Source of the DNA: Deltaproteobacteria bacterium
GTDB taxonomy: Bacteria; SAR324; JACQKK01
NCBI GenBank assembly: GCA_029879595.1
Contig: JAOUPZ010000031.1
Span: 1-14,634, forward strand
Length of the DNA: 14,634 nucleotides
Reading direction: 5' to 3'
Notes under the pieces: generated by a model
Told to the model about the DNA's origin: nothing
The model's input: the letters and a program-made list of their open reading frames with translations, nothing else
The model's database searches: none
In this document: piece by piece, positions 1 through 6,456 of the stretch
Layout: the number at the start of each line of letters is the position of its first letter
Numbering within the stretch: the first letter of the stretch is position 1
Made by a program: the position numbers and the translations under genes

Positions 1-5
1 CAATG

Positions 6-53
6 CTCGTGGGCGTCCTGAGGCGGGAATGAAACCCGCGGGGCGCCCGTGAG
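6..53. other. Long GC-rich hairpin
   Basis: The two arms pair almost end to end. Bases 6-19 pair with 40-53 (Watson-Crick with four G-T wobbles), there is a 3-nt bulge at 20-22, and 23-27 (GCGGG) pair with 35-39 (CCCGC) around the 7-nt loop AATGAAA. No T-run follows on either side, so it is not a typical intrinsic terminator. It ends 35 bp before the start codon of the short gene at 89, so it could lie in that gene's 5' leader or be the 3' end of something cut by the window edge. Its function is unknown. The pairing is seen directly; any role is inference. Confidence 0.5.
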
Positions 54-88
54 CAACACAGGTTTCCTTTCAGACAGGGTCGCCGCTT

Positions 89-331
89 ATGTTTCCCAAG
101 ATCGAATCCCACTTTCATCCGGCGTTCATATCGCCCGTGTATTCATTTGTCCCTGCCAAGGGCGGAGGCGCTTCCGGCGAGGCCCTGCCGGCCGGAACTC
201 CGGGAGAATTGCTGCTGGCCCAGGCCGATAAGGTGCGCGACCGGGTGAGCCTGAGCGAGCAGGTCCGCCAGCGGAGCCTTGGTGGCCGTGTCATGGGCCT
301 GGTGCGGGGCGCTCTGTCCTTTTTGGTTTGA
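89..331 (+). CDS. Hypothetical protein, 80 aa
   Basis: This is a short protein that I do not recognise. The ATG at 89 has a usable ribosome binding site (AGGG at 76-79, 9 nt spacer). Codon third positions are mostly G or C, as in the real genes of this window, which is the main reason to accept it as coding. The first half (residues 1-35) is rich in Pro, Gly, Phe and Ser and looks unstructured. The second half (about 39-80) starts with a probable charged helix, with Leu/Val alternating with Arg, Glu and Gln, and ends in a short hydrophobic stretch (ALSFLV). There is no signal peptide and no catalytic motif. It lies alone on the plus strand, convergent with amt, and is preceded by a large hairpin. 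It could be a small regulatory or structural protein. It is less likely to be non-coding. Confidence 0.5.
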   Translation: MFPKIESHFHPAFISPVYSFVPAKGGGASGEALPAGTPGELLLAQADKVRDRVSLSEQVRQRSLGGRVMGLVRGALSFLV

Positions 332-377
332 TGGCTTGAATATTTCGCCTTTCTGGCACTGCACTTCCTGTAAAAGA

Positions 378-422
378 CAGCGGGAACCGCTCCAGATGGG
401 CAGATCGGAGAAGTTCCCGCTG
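378..422 (-). terminator. Candidate terminator of the glnK-amt transcript
   Basis: A perfect 10-bp inverted repeat, CAGCGGGAAC (378-387) and GTTCCCGCTG (413-422), surrounds a 25-nt loop that holds a second small stem (CTCC 390-393 with GGAG 407-410). Read on the minus strand, the hairpin is followed by TCTTTTAC, a short T-rich tail, so it could end leftward transcription from amt, whose stop codon is about 100 nt upstream. Read on the plus strand, the tail is weaker (GTTTGG). The large loop and short T-run make this a moderate call. Confidence 0.5.
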
Positions 423-437
423 GTTTGGAAGGAGAAT

Positions 438-469
438 CCGGCAGCTTTTGCAAAAGAAGCAGCCGCCGG
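438..469. other. Hairpin in the convergent intergenic region
   Basis: CCGGC (438-442) pairs with GCCGG (465-469). After one mismatch, GCT (444-446) pairs with AGC (461-463). The loop (447-460) includes most of a perfect palindrome, CTTTTGCAAAAG, at 445-456. The hairpin sits 52-83 nt after the amt stop codon, before the candidate terminator at 378-422, so it would be in the amt mRNA 3' end. No T-run follows. It may stabilise the 3' end or act with the neighbouring hairpin. Confidence 0.45.
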
Positions 470-520
470 CCTCTTGCAGATTCCCTCCTTTTGGGCCGAC
501 CAATTTATATTTTTCGCAGC

Positions 521-1732
521 CTAGCCCTTCTGAGGGGCGAACGCCGGGTAGGCTTCCATGCCGAACTCGTGCAGGTCTATGCCGTCCAGTTCCTCCTGCT
601 CACCCACCCGCAGGCCCATGGAGAGCTTTATGGCGTACCAGAACCCGTAGCTGGTGGAGAAGGTGAACAGGCCCACTGTTACGACGCCCAGCACCTGTCC
701 CCAGAAGGAGACCTCCGGGTTGAAAATACCCACGGCCAGGGTGCCCCAGATGCCGTTCACCAGGTGCACCGAGAGCGCGCCCACGGGGTCGTCTATCTTC
801 AGCCGGTCGAACATGGGCACGGCCATCATCACCAGCGCGCCGCCGATGGCGCCGATCAGCACCGCCACCCCGATGGACGAGTAGTTGGGCCCGGCGGTAA
901 TGGCCACCAGTCCGGACAGGGCACCGTTGAGCACCATGGAAAGGTCTATCTTTCCATAGCGCAGCTGTGAGAGCGCCAGGGCCGTGATCGCTCCCGCGCA
1001 GGCCGCCATGTTGGTGTTTACGATCACCAGGCCCACCGCGTTGATGTCGGCCTTGCTGCCCAGCGCCAGCTGGGAGCCGCCGTTGAACCCGAACCAGCCC
1101 AGCCACAGGATGAATGTACCCAGGGTGGCCAGGGGCATGTTGGCACCGGGCATGGGGCGGATGCCCCCGTTTTCCTGGTACTTGCCCATGCGCGGGCCCA
1201 GCAGCAACACGCCGGACAGCGCCGCCCAGCCGCCCACCGAGTGCACGATGGTCGAGCCGGCAAAGTCGGTGAAACCGCTCAAAAGCCCGCCCAGCTGGCT
1301 GCCGCCCCAGCTCCAGTGACCCTGGATGGGATAGATGATGCCGGTGAGGAGGAGCGTGAAGACCACAAACGGCCAGAACTTCATCCGCTCGGCCACCGTG
1401 CCGGAAACTATGGAAGCGGCCGTGGCCACGAATACCACCTGGAAGAAGAAGTCGCTCATGAGGCTGTGGTCGCCGTCGCTTAGTCCGCCCAGCCCAAAGC
1501 CGAAGGACATGAAGGCGTTGCCGGGGGTATACATTATCTGGTAGCCGATCATCCAGTACATCAGGCAGGCCGCCGCGTAGATGACCACGTTCTTGGTCAG
1601 TATGTTCACCGTGTTCTTGGCCTGGGTCAGGCCGGCTTCCAGCATGGCAAATCCTGCGGCCATCCACATAACCAGAATGCCGGAGAGCAGCAGCCACAGG
1701 GTGTCAAATATGTATTTGATTTCAGGGGTCAT
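521..1732 (-). CDS. Ammonium transporter Amt
   Basis: This is an inner-membrane channel of the Amt/Mep/Rh family that admits ammonium for assimilation. The 403 residues match the usual family length and show about eleven hydrophobic segments. Diagnostic motifs are present: the pore histidines His164 (in DFAGSTIVHS, the family signature) and His323 (in SVHLVNGIWG), an aromatic external gate around Phe95-97 and Trp140/142, and the conserved WFGFNGGS at 213-220. Asp156 of the signature is kept. The cytoplasmic tail (about 374-397, RVGEQEELDG then FGMEAYPAF) resembles the segment that contacts GlnK in other bacteria. The ATG is preceded by GAGAGG, 6 nt away. It lies 95 bp downstream of glnK on the same strand and is probably co-transcribed, which implies P-II control of transport. 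There is no Amt-histidine-kinase fusion. The family call is secure. Confidence 0.97.
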   Translation of the reverse strand: MTPEIKYIFDTLWLLLSGILVMWMAAGFAMLEAGLTQAKNTVNILTKNVVIYAAACLMYWMIGYQIMYTPGNAFMSFGFGLGGLSDGDHSLMSDFFFQVVFVATAASIVSGTVAERMKFWPFVVFTLLLTGIIYPIQGHWSWGGSQLGGLLSGFTDFAGSTIVHSVGGWAALSGVLLLGPRMGKYQENGGIRPMPGANMPLATLGTFILWLGWFGFNGGSQLALGSKADINAVGLVIVNTNMAACAGAITALALSQLRYGKIDLSMVLNGALSGLVAITAGPNYSSIGVAVLIGAIGGALVMMAVPMFDRLKIDDPVGALSVHLVNGIWGTLAVGIFNPEVSFWGQVLGVVTVGLFTFSTSYGFWYAIKLSMGLRVGEQEELDGIDLHEFGMEAYPAFAPQKG

Positions 1733-1827
1733 GTCGTCCTCTCAGTCTTTTTCAGGGTGTTCCCTCAGGGTCATTTATTTCCAAAGCGTCGCAGGGTCTG
1801 GCAGGGCCTCGTTGAACCGCGCTTTGC

Positions 1828-2166
1828 CTAAAGGGCTTTTTCGTTGAGTTCTCCGGTGCGGATCCGCCGGGCTCTGCCGATGGGATAGGTGAAGATTTTG
1901 CCGTCGCCGATCTTGCCGCTGCCGGCGGCCTGGGCAATGGCATCCACCACCCTGTCCTCAAGCTCGTCTTCCACCACCATTTCCAGTTTCAGCTTGGGCA
2001 GAAAGTCCACGGTGTACTCAGCGCCCCGGTACAGTTCGCTGTGGCCTTTTTGCTGTCCGAAGCCCCTTACCTCGTAGATGGTCATGCCGTTTATGCCCGT
2101 TTCGCTCAGGGCCAGACGCACTTTCTCCAGTGTGTGTGGCTTAATCACGGCTTCAACTTTGATCAT
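1828..2166 (-). CDS. glnK: Nitrogen regulatory protein P-II
   Basis: This is a small trimeric cytoplasmic signal protein that binds ATP/ADP and 2-oxoglutarate and controls Amt and nitrogen-metabolism enzymes. The 112 residues are the family's normal size. It begins MIKVEAVIKP, and the T-loop spans about 37-55 with Tyr51 in YRGAEYTVDF, the position uridylylated in proteobacteria. The C-terminal P-II signature is present at about 82-96 (GSGKIGDGKIF, then PIGRA). A longer reading frame runs upstream to 2319, but the homologous start is the ATG at 2164-2166, preceded by GAGGAG at 9 nt, and the extra 51 residues resemble nothing in the family. Linkage to amt favours GlnK over GlnB in naming, although sequence alone does not separate them. 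It is probably the first gene of the operon, read from the AT-rich region at 2167-2400. Confidence 0.95.
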   Translation of the reverse strand: MIKVEAVIKPHTLEKVRLALSETGINGMTIYEVRGFGQQKGHSELYRGAEYTVDFLPKLKLEMVVEDELEDRVVDAIAQAAGSGKIGDGKIFTYPIGRARRIRTGELNEKAL

Positions 2167-2286
2167 GCCTGCTGCTCCTCGAATGCTTTTGGTGGCACAG
2201 GGCCTCGTTTTGTCCCGATAAAATCTGTCCTGATATTCACTTTGCTTCAATTTCGATGCCATCCTACAAGCCGCTGCTAATACGTT

Positions 2287-2309
2287 GTTATATATGGTTA
2301 TTATATAAC
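2287..2309 (-). promoter_or_regulatory. Palindromic operator candidate over the glnK -10 box
   Basis: GTTATATA (2287-2294) and TATATAAC (2302-2309) form a perfect 8-bp inverted repeat with a 7-nt centre. On the minus strand the site contains TATAAT (complement of 2300-2305), a perfect -10 hexamer pointing towards glnK, about 135 bp from its start codon. No good -35 box is visible at 17 bp. A palindrome over a -10 box is what a repressor operator looks like. The half-sites resemble ModE-type molybdate/tungstate boxes (GTTATAT...), but the centre is one base longer than in the Escherichia coli site as I remember it. Binding by any protein is inference. Confidence 0.5.
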
Positions 2310-2495
2310 CAGAATGCAAAACTAAAATGCTTATACGGCTATTTTTTATGCACTCTTATATTTATGCTGCCTATAAATAAGGCAAATTGTTAAGCCGGAT
2401 TTGTACCGCCAGACCAGCGGGCAGCAGACAGGACGCTGTTGTTTCCGTGCCGGAAAAAATGCGGATAAAGCCGCGATCAAATAAAAAAGATTTTT

Positions 2496-2524
2496 TTGCA
2501 ATATGGTTTTCTGATATATATTTT
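2496..2524 (+). promoter_or_regulatory. Weak sigma-70 promoter candidate for the barrel gene
   Basis: TTGCAA (2496-2501, 4 of 6 matches to TTGACA) and TATTTT (2519-2524, 4 of 6 to TATAAT) are separated by 17 bp in AT-rich DNA about 90 bp upstream of the barrel gene's start. In such AT-rich sequence weak matches arise often, so this is only a candidate. Confidence 0.3.
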
Positions 2525-2614
2525 TACTAATCGTTGAAATTATTTTTTGTTCTGGTCAGTCGGAGTTCCTGCGAAACCAGCAGGGCGGGGAAACGACGCA
2601 TTCGTGTATGCGAA

Positions 2615-4072
2615 ATGAACCTTTATCCAATGTCGCAAATGACGCCTATGCCGGGCAGGATATTCCTGGTCTGGTGTGCGCTGGTGATCTCCCTTTGCAA
2701 TCCGGTGCAGGCCCGGACGTTTCTGCTGGGGCCGGAGGAAGCCCCTGGCGGGGAACTGGGTTCGCTTTTCGGCGGTGCCCAGACGGCGCTGGCCGGAGGA
2801 ACGGAGGGGCTGTTTTCCAATCCGGCCGGTCTGGCCGGAGACCCCCGGGGACAGTTCTCCGCCGGTGTGGGCCCGCTGGGCTTCATCAGCCTGGATGTGG
2901 GCGGAGTGAGCAACGGTGGTTTCAACGGCGGGGGCGGATACCTGGCCTGGTCGGACCGGCTGGGCAGCGGCCGGGGGCCAGTGGTGCCGGCCTACGGCCT
3001 GTTGGTCCGCCGCCATCCCGATCAGGCGCTGGAGTTCCGGCTGACCGATTCGCGGAACCGCACCGGGGAGGTGCTGCCCTATCTGCTGGCCGGGGCCCTG
3101 GATGTGGACGCCATGTTTCCCGGGGGCATTGCCATCCGTGAATCCAGCCGGGGGATCAGCCGCGTTTCCCGGACAGGACTGGGGGCCGGGCTGGGGGTGG
3201 CTCTGGGCAACTGGCTGCGGCTGGGCTGCCAGCTGGAACTGGAATGGCTGGAGGTGTCCACGGCGGGCTGGATGTTTCTGGATTATGCCGCCCATGAGAC
3301 TTCCGGGACGGGCGTGGAAAACGTGCTGCAGGGGCAGTCCTCCGGATTCATGCACTGGCAGGGGGCCTCCAACCGGCTGATCTTCTCGGGGGGAATGCAG
3401 ATCCAGGGGGAGTCCGGGCTGGGCATGGGGCTCTATGTCCGGCTGCCTTCGGACACTCTGTCCGGCACTGGTTCGCTCAACATGTTCCGGGGGGATTGGC
3501 TGGCGGTTTCCAGCGATGGCTCGGCAGTGCATGATCAGACCGCCTATTCCCGGGCAGGCGGTGAAAAGCTTCCCTTCCGGCTGGACAGCCCGCGGCAGGT
3601 GAGGCTCGGTTTCTCCCTCAAGTCGGACTGGGCGGTGATAACCCTGGACCTGACCCGGACCGCGCCCCAGGCCGGCTATGAGGTGCTGCCGGGGGTGCAG
3701 GGCACGGGCAGTCTGTTGGGAGTCTCCCGGCTGGACAGCCTGGAAACATCAGGCCGGGGCGCGCTGGATTACGCCCTGGGGATGGCATTTGTGGGTGGTG
3801 GCGGCAATACCCTGGTGATGGGGCTGCGCTCCCGGCGGGCGCTGGCTCCCCCGGATGATCCGGTATTCCGGGCACTTGATTTTACATCCGTTTCAACGGG
3901 TGTGTATCACCACCGCAAGGGGCTGAGCGCGTCCCTGGGGCTTGGCTATCGCTTCGGGGAAACCCGGAGCATGAGGTTCTCCGCTCCGGGGGGGTATGCC
4001 CAGGAAGAACTGCAACAGCCGGTAAGGATGGAGGAGTGGAGTTTAAGCCTGGGGGCGACCCTGGCCTATTGA
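2615..4072 (+). CDS. Secreted outer-membrane beta-barrel protein, FadL/PorV/TraF-like
   Basis: The protein is probably exported and inserted in the outer membrane; its cargo or partner is unknown. From the ATG at 2615 it has 485 residues. A signal peptide is clear: a hydrophobic core (IFLVWCALVISLC) ending in NPVQA, with predicted cleavage after residue 33. Soon after (about 53-74) comes GGAQTALAGG followed by SNPAGLAG, a pattern seen near the N-terminus of FadL, PorV and TraF-type barrels. The rest is Gly-rich with many alternating hydrophobic/polar strands, and the chain ends in SLSLGATLAY, an aromatic C-terminal strand as barrel-assembly substrates have. The start is uncertain: ATGs at 2630, 2639 and 2648 also keep the signal peptide, and none has a clear ribosome binding site. 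The stop is 41 bp before the lipoprotein gene, suggesting one operon. The barrel call is good; the exact family is not fixed. Confidence 0.75.
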   Translation: MNLYPMSQMTPMPGRIFLVWCALVISLCNPVQARTFLLGPEEAPGGELGSLFGGAQTALAGGTEGLFSNPAGLAGDPRGQFSAGVGPLGFISLDVGGVSNGGFNGGGGYLAWSDRLGSGRGPVVPAYGLLVRRHPDQALEFRLTDSRNRTGEVLPYLLAGALDVDAMFPGGIAIRESSRGISRVSRTGLGAGLGVALGNWLRLGCQLELEWLEVSTAGWMFLDYAAHETSGTGVENVLQGQSSGFMHWQGASNRLIFSGGMQIQGESGLGMGLYVRLPSDTLSGTGSLNMFRGDWLAVSSDGSAVHDQTAYSRAGGEKLPFRLDSPRQVRLGFSLKSDWAVITLDLTRTAPQAGYEVLPGVQGTGSLLGVSRLDSLETSGRGALDYALGMAFVGGGGNTLVMGLRSRRALAPPDDPVFRALDFTSVSTGVYHHRKGLSASLGLGYRFGETRSMRFSAPGGYAQEELQQPVRMEEWSLSLGATLAY

Positions 4073-4102
4073 CGGCTTTTGTTTCTGGTTTGAATAACCT
4101 GT

Positions 4103-4107
4103 GAGGG
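4103..4107 (+). promoter_or_regulatory. Ribosome binding site of the lipoprotein gene
   Basis: GAGGG lies 6 nt before the ATG at 4114 (and 3 nt before an in-frame TTG at 4111). This is one of the better Shine-Dalgarno matches in the window. It is the main argument for starting the lipoprotein gene upstream of its tandem repeats, at 4114, and not at a GTG near the lipobox (4261 or 4276). Confidence 0.55.
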
Positions 4108-4113
4108 AACTTG

Positions 4114-6444
4114 ATGCCGGTATTGGAAAACCTGGTATTGGAAGACCTGGCATTGGAAAGCCTGGCGTGGGAAACAGGTTCCGCAGGTGGTCTGCTTACC
4201 GTGGGTCTGCTTACCGTGGGTCTGTTTGCCGTGGGTCTGTTGACCGTGGGGCGCTTTATTGTGGAACGCTTTTCCGTGGGGGGCGTTCTCCCGGGTCCCC
4301 GGTTATTACTCCGGGCCGCTTTGCCGGTGTTCCTGCTGGGGGGCTGCTTCGGTGAAGGCAGGGTCAGTCCCTCCGGGGGCGATATGGCCGGCACCTGGGT
4401 ATACTCAGCCGGTTCCCAATGCCGGCAGACCCTGCACATACACCCTTCCGGTTCCACTGCCGGTGATGACGCTGACCGGGAAATAACCCACCGGACGGAG
4501 TTTTTTGCCTTCGGAGCCGGCATGGCCAGAACCCTCAGCGGTATATACACCATAACCGGGGGCGACAGCAGGGAGGGCCTGGTGACGTTTGAGGTGCAGC
4601 CCGCCGATCCGGCCAGCGGGGCCGAACTGCTGTTTTGTGGACAATACGAACACCTGGAGTCCGAGGCCCTGGACGCCGACCTGTCCGGCACACCCGCAGC
4701 CTGGGGACTGGAGGACCTGACCTGGCGCGTCTGGCCTCACCGGGAACAGGGGGCCGTGTTTATCGGGTCCGCCGATGCTAAAACCGATGTCTTTGTCATG
4801 GGGTCCGGCGGCGGGGTCCTGAAAGGCTTCCGGCTGGATGACGGGGTGTATCCTGACGGCCCCCTGTTCTTCAAGGAGCCCCTCCAATCGGCAGCGGCGC
4901 TGAATGATATCAATGTGAACGGGTTCGAGGTGCATCCCCTTCCAGGCAGCATACTGGAGTTTGAAAGCACAAACCTGGAAATTTATGTGGTGCTCAGCAG
5001 GGTCTGGCTGCACATCACCTCCGCCTTGACCCTGACCCTGGAAGTGCTTTCGGATGATTCGCCGGAGCTGTGTTCCTTCATTCCCTACCAGGACCTGGAT
5101 TTCACTCAGCCCTCTCCGGAGAGCCCTTTTGCAGCCGGAGTGAGAAAACAGTCCCTGATTGTCAATCCCGTGGAAAGCAAACCGTATCTTGTCCCGTTCC
5201 TCACCGGTTCGGAGCCGCCGGAGCAGGCCTCCTGGATATTGCCCCTGCTGGTTGCCAAGACGGGGACCGGGGAATGCCAAGCCCGGATATACGCTGAGCC
5301 CCTGGCGGTAACCCGGTATGCCCAGCGGCTGGAGCTTTTTGATCCCGGGTTCGCCCTGTGGACTCCCTATCCGTCTCCCCTGGGCCTGCTGGCCGGTGTG
5401 CGGCCCGGACAGGAGGGGTCCTGGAGCGCCATATCCCTGGAAAATCCGGGGCTGGTCGCGCCGGGCTTCCGGCTGTTGCCCGGGTTGTTTCAGGCGATGC
5501 AGGCAGGGGAGGGGCTTCCGGATGCCGGACTGTTCGATCCCCTGGATCTTCTGAACCGCAAGGATGGCGATTCCCTGGTGGCGGTGCAGGAGCGCGGCGG
5601 GGAGCGGGAGATTTCAGTGTATCCCCCGGATGACCACTGGGCGGGGGTCGGCCCGTGGAGCGCTGGCCGCCCGGGAGCCGCCGGGCTTCCGATCAGCCTG
5701 CCCGCGGATTTCGGGTCGTTCCCCCTGGATGGTCAGCGTGGCGGCGTCTATGCAATTACGCTGGGGGTGCCGTCCCGGGTGAGCATCTATACCTCCGGCG
5801 GGGTGGATACCGCCGGGGCGCTGTATGACTCCACCGGCTGGCAAATTGCCCTGGGGCGGGGTGGCGCGGCTGATGGCCGGGGGTTTCTCCTGAACAGGAC
5901 CCTGGCCAGCGGCGGCTATCGCCTGGAGATCACTGCCCCGGAGGGTGAGGAGTTCAGCCTGTATCTGGAGCCGGCCCCCCCGGGCCCCGTTGCCGATGAG
6001 GACCTGGAAGGCTGCCTGCTGGGCGCCGGTCTGGCGCGCAGTGGGGCATCGGAGTTGTCCAGGCTGGCCTGTCAGGGGCGGGGGGTGATCAGTCTGGCGG
6101 GGCTGGAGTCCTTCACCGGCCTGAGAGAGGCCGACCTGTCCTGGAACCGCGTGGCGGACCTCACTCCCCTGGCGGGACTGGGCCTGACCTGGCTGAACCT
6201 GGACGGCAATCCCCTGGCCGACACGGCGCCGCTGGCATCTCTCCAGGGGCTGCTCCGGCTCTCCCTGGCCCAGGTGCGTCTGGACGATGCGCAACTGTCC
6301 CGGCTGGAACTGCTGGCCCGGGAACGGCTGGTATATCTCAATCTGCGCGGGGCCACCGGCTTCAGTCCGGAAGCCCTGAGCGCTCTCAGGCGGGCTCTGC
6401 CTGCTGCGCACATCATCGCCCCCGACGGCTCGGTGATGGAGTAA
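4114..6444 (+). CDS. Large repeat-leading lipoprotein with PPC-like and leucine-rich repeat segments
   Basis: This is a 776-residue protein with no overall family that I recognise. A lipobox (PVFLLGGC, Cys78) after a hydrophobic stretch marks it as a lipoprotein, probably at the outer membrane. About 62 residues precede that signal sequence: pentapeptide-like repeats (LENLV, LEDLA, LESLA, then VGLLT-type units) from two 15-bp tandem arrays. ATG 4114 has a good ribosome binding site; GTG 4261 or GTG 4276 would give a normal-length signal peptide. Residues 79-530 show no clear motif. Residues about 540-620 (RVSIYTSGGVDTAG, LYDSTGWQIA, GGYRLEI) resemble a prepeptidase C-terminal (PPC) domain. 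Residues about 655-745 hold 3-4 leucine-rich repeats of internalin type (LREADLSWNRVADLTPLAGL, then LTWLNLDGNPLADTAPLASL). It follows the barrel gene by 41 bp and is convergent with the VWA gene, 12 bp away. The repeats suggest protein-protein binding at the cell surface or in the periplasm. Confidence 0.7.
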   Translation: MPVLENLVLEDLALESLAWETGSAGGLLTVGLLTVGLFAVGLLTVGRFIVERFSVGGVLPGPRLLLRAALPVFLLGGCFGEGRVSPSGGDMAGTWVYSAGSQCRQTLHIHPSGSTAGDDADREITHRTEFFAFGAGMARTLSGIYTITGGDSREGLVTFEVQPADPASGAELLFCGQYEHLESEALDADLSGTPAAWGLEDLTWRVWPHREQGAVFIGSADAKTDVFVMGSGGGVLKGFRLDDGVYPDGPLFFKEPLQSAAALNDINVNGFEVHPLPGSILEFESTNLEIYVVLSRVWLHITSALTLTLEVLSDDSPELCSFIPYQDLDFTQPSPESPFAAGVRKQSLIVNPVESKPYLVPFLTGSEPPEQASWILPLLVAKTGTGECQARIYAEPLAVTRYAQRLELFDPGFALWTPYPSPLGLLAGVRPGQEGSWSAISLENPGLVAPGFRLLPGLFQAMQAGEGLPDAGLFDPLDLLNRKDGDSLVAVQERGGEREISVYPPDDHWAGVGPWSAGRPGAAGLPISLPADFGSFPLDGQRGGVYAITLGVPSRVSIYTSGGVDTAGALYDSTGWQIALGRGGAADGRGFLLNRTLASGGYRLEITAPEGEEFSLYLEPAPPGPVADEDLEGCLLGAGLARSGASELSRLACQGRGVISLAGLESFTGLREADLSWNRVADLTPLAGLGLTWLNLDGNPLADTAPLASLQGLLRLSLAQVRLDDAQLSRLELLARERLVYLNLRGATGFSPEALSALRRALPAAHIIAPDGSVME
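4117..4175 (+). repeat. 15-bp tandem repeat, array A (about 3.5 copies)
   Basis: Copies begin CCGGTATTGGAAAA (4117), CCTGGTATTGGAAGA (4131), CCTGGCATTGGAAAG (4146) and CCTGGCGTGGGAAAC (4161). The period is 15 bp after a first copy that is one base short. In the lipoprotein frame the units read as pentapeptides (VLENL, VLEDL, ALESL). Because 15 is divisible by three, gain or loss of a copy keeps the frame. Confidence 0.8.
4186..4290 (+). repeat. 15-bp tandem repeat, array B (about 7 copies)
   Basis: The unit GTGGGTCTGCTTACC is exact at 4201-4215 and near-exact at 4186, 4216 and 4231. It is degenerate at 4246 (GTGGGGCGCTTTATT), 4261 (GTGGAACGCTTTTCC) and 4276. In the lipoprotein frame it encodes VGLLT, VGLFA, VGLLT, VGRFI, VERFS. 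Degeneration grows towards the signal sequence, as if expansion started from a GTG-containing segment next to the lipobox. Every unit begins with GTG, a potential start codon in the right frame. Confidence 0.85.
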
Positions 6445-6456
6445 AGGCTGCCGGCC

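Larger units (their letters stand above)
2167..2614. other. AT-rich divergent promoter region between glnK and the barrel gene
   Basis: These 448 bases separate two divergent units and contain no convincing gene. The part nearest glnK (2167-2280) is of average composition. From about 2281 to 2550 the DNA is strongly AT-rich, unlike the coding DNA around it. It holds the palindrome at 2287-2309, a dyad GGC-N10-GCC at 2381-2396, and an A-run and T-run facing each other at 2484-2497. An open frame from a TTG at 2534 continues into the barrel gene, but the first codons are AT-rich, lack a ribosome binding site and encode no sensible signal peptide, so I treat 2534-2614 as leader. I found no sigma-54 promoter with the correct spacing. 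Confidence 0.6.

Noticed and set aside
49..231. 60-codon frame starting GTG at 49
   Set aside because: It overlaps the better-supported gene at 89 in another frame, its start lies inside the hairpin, and it has no ribosome binding site.
600..1697. Long minus-strand frame of 365 codons inside amt
   Set aside because: It is the same DNA as amt in another frame; the protein is Arg/His/Gly-rich and low in complexity, typical of GC-rich shadow frames.
2167..2319. 51-residue N-terminal extension of GlnK
   Set aside because: P-II proteins start at MIKVEA-type sequence; the ATG at 2164-2166 has a ribosome binding site and the extension has no family similarity.
2381..2396. GGC...GCC dyad resembling a sigma-54 (-24/-12) promoter on either strand
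   Set aside because: The distance between GG and GC is 11 bases on both strands; sigma-54 promoters need 10, and the flanking bases match poorly.
2451..2475. Terminator-like GCGG/CCGC hairpin with T-run on the minus strand
   Set aside because: The stem is only 4 bp and no minus-strand gene lies upstream to be terminated.
2534..2614. Start of the barrel gene at TTG 2534
   Set aside because: The first codons are AT-rich unlike the gene, there is no ribosome binding site, and the resulting N-terminus would bury the clear signal peptide 35-40 residues in.
3882..4691. Minus-strand open frame of 269 codons with repeated NRPT/SRPT pentapeptides
   Set aside because: The repeats are the reverse reading of the 15-bp arrays, the frame crosses two convincing plus-strand genes, and it shows no domain or supported start.
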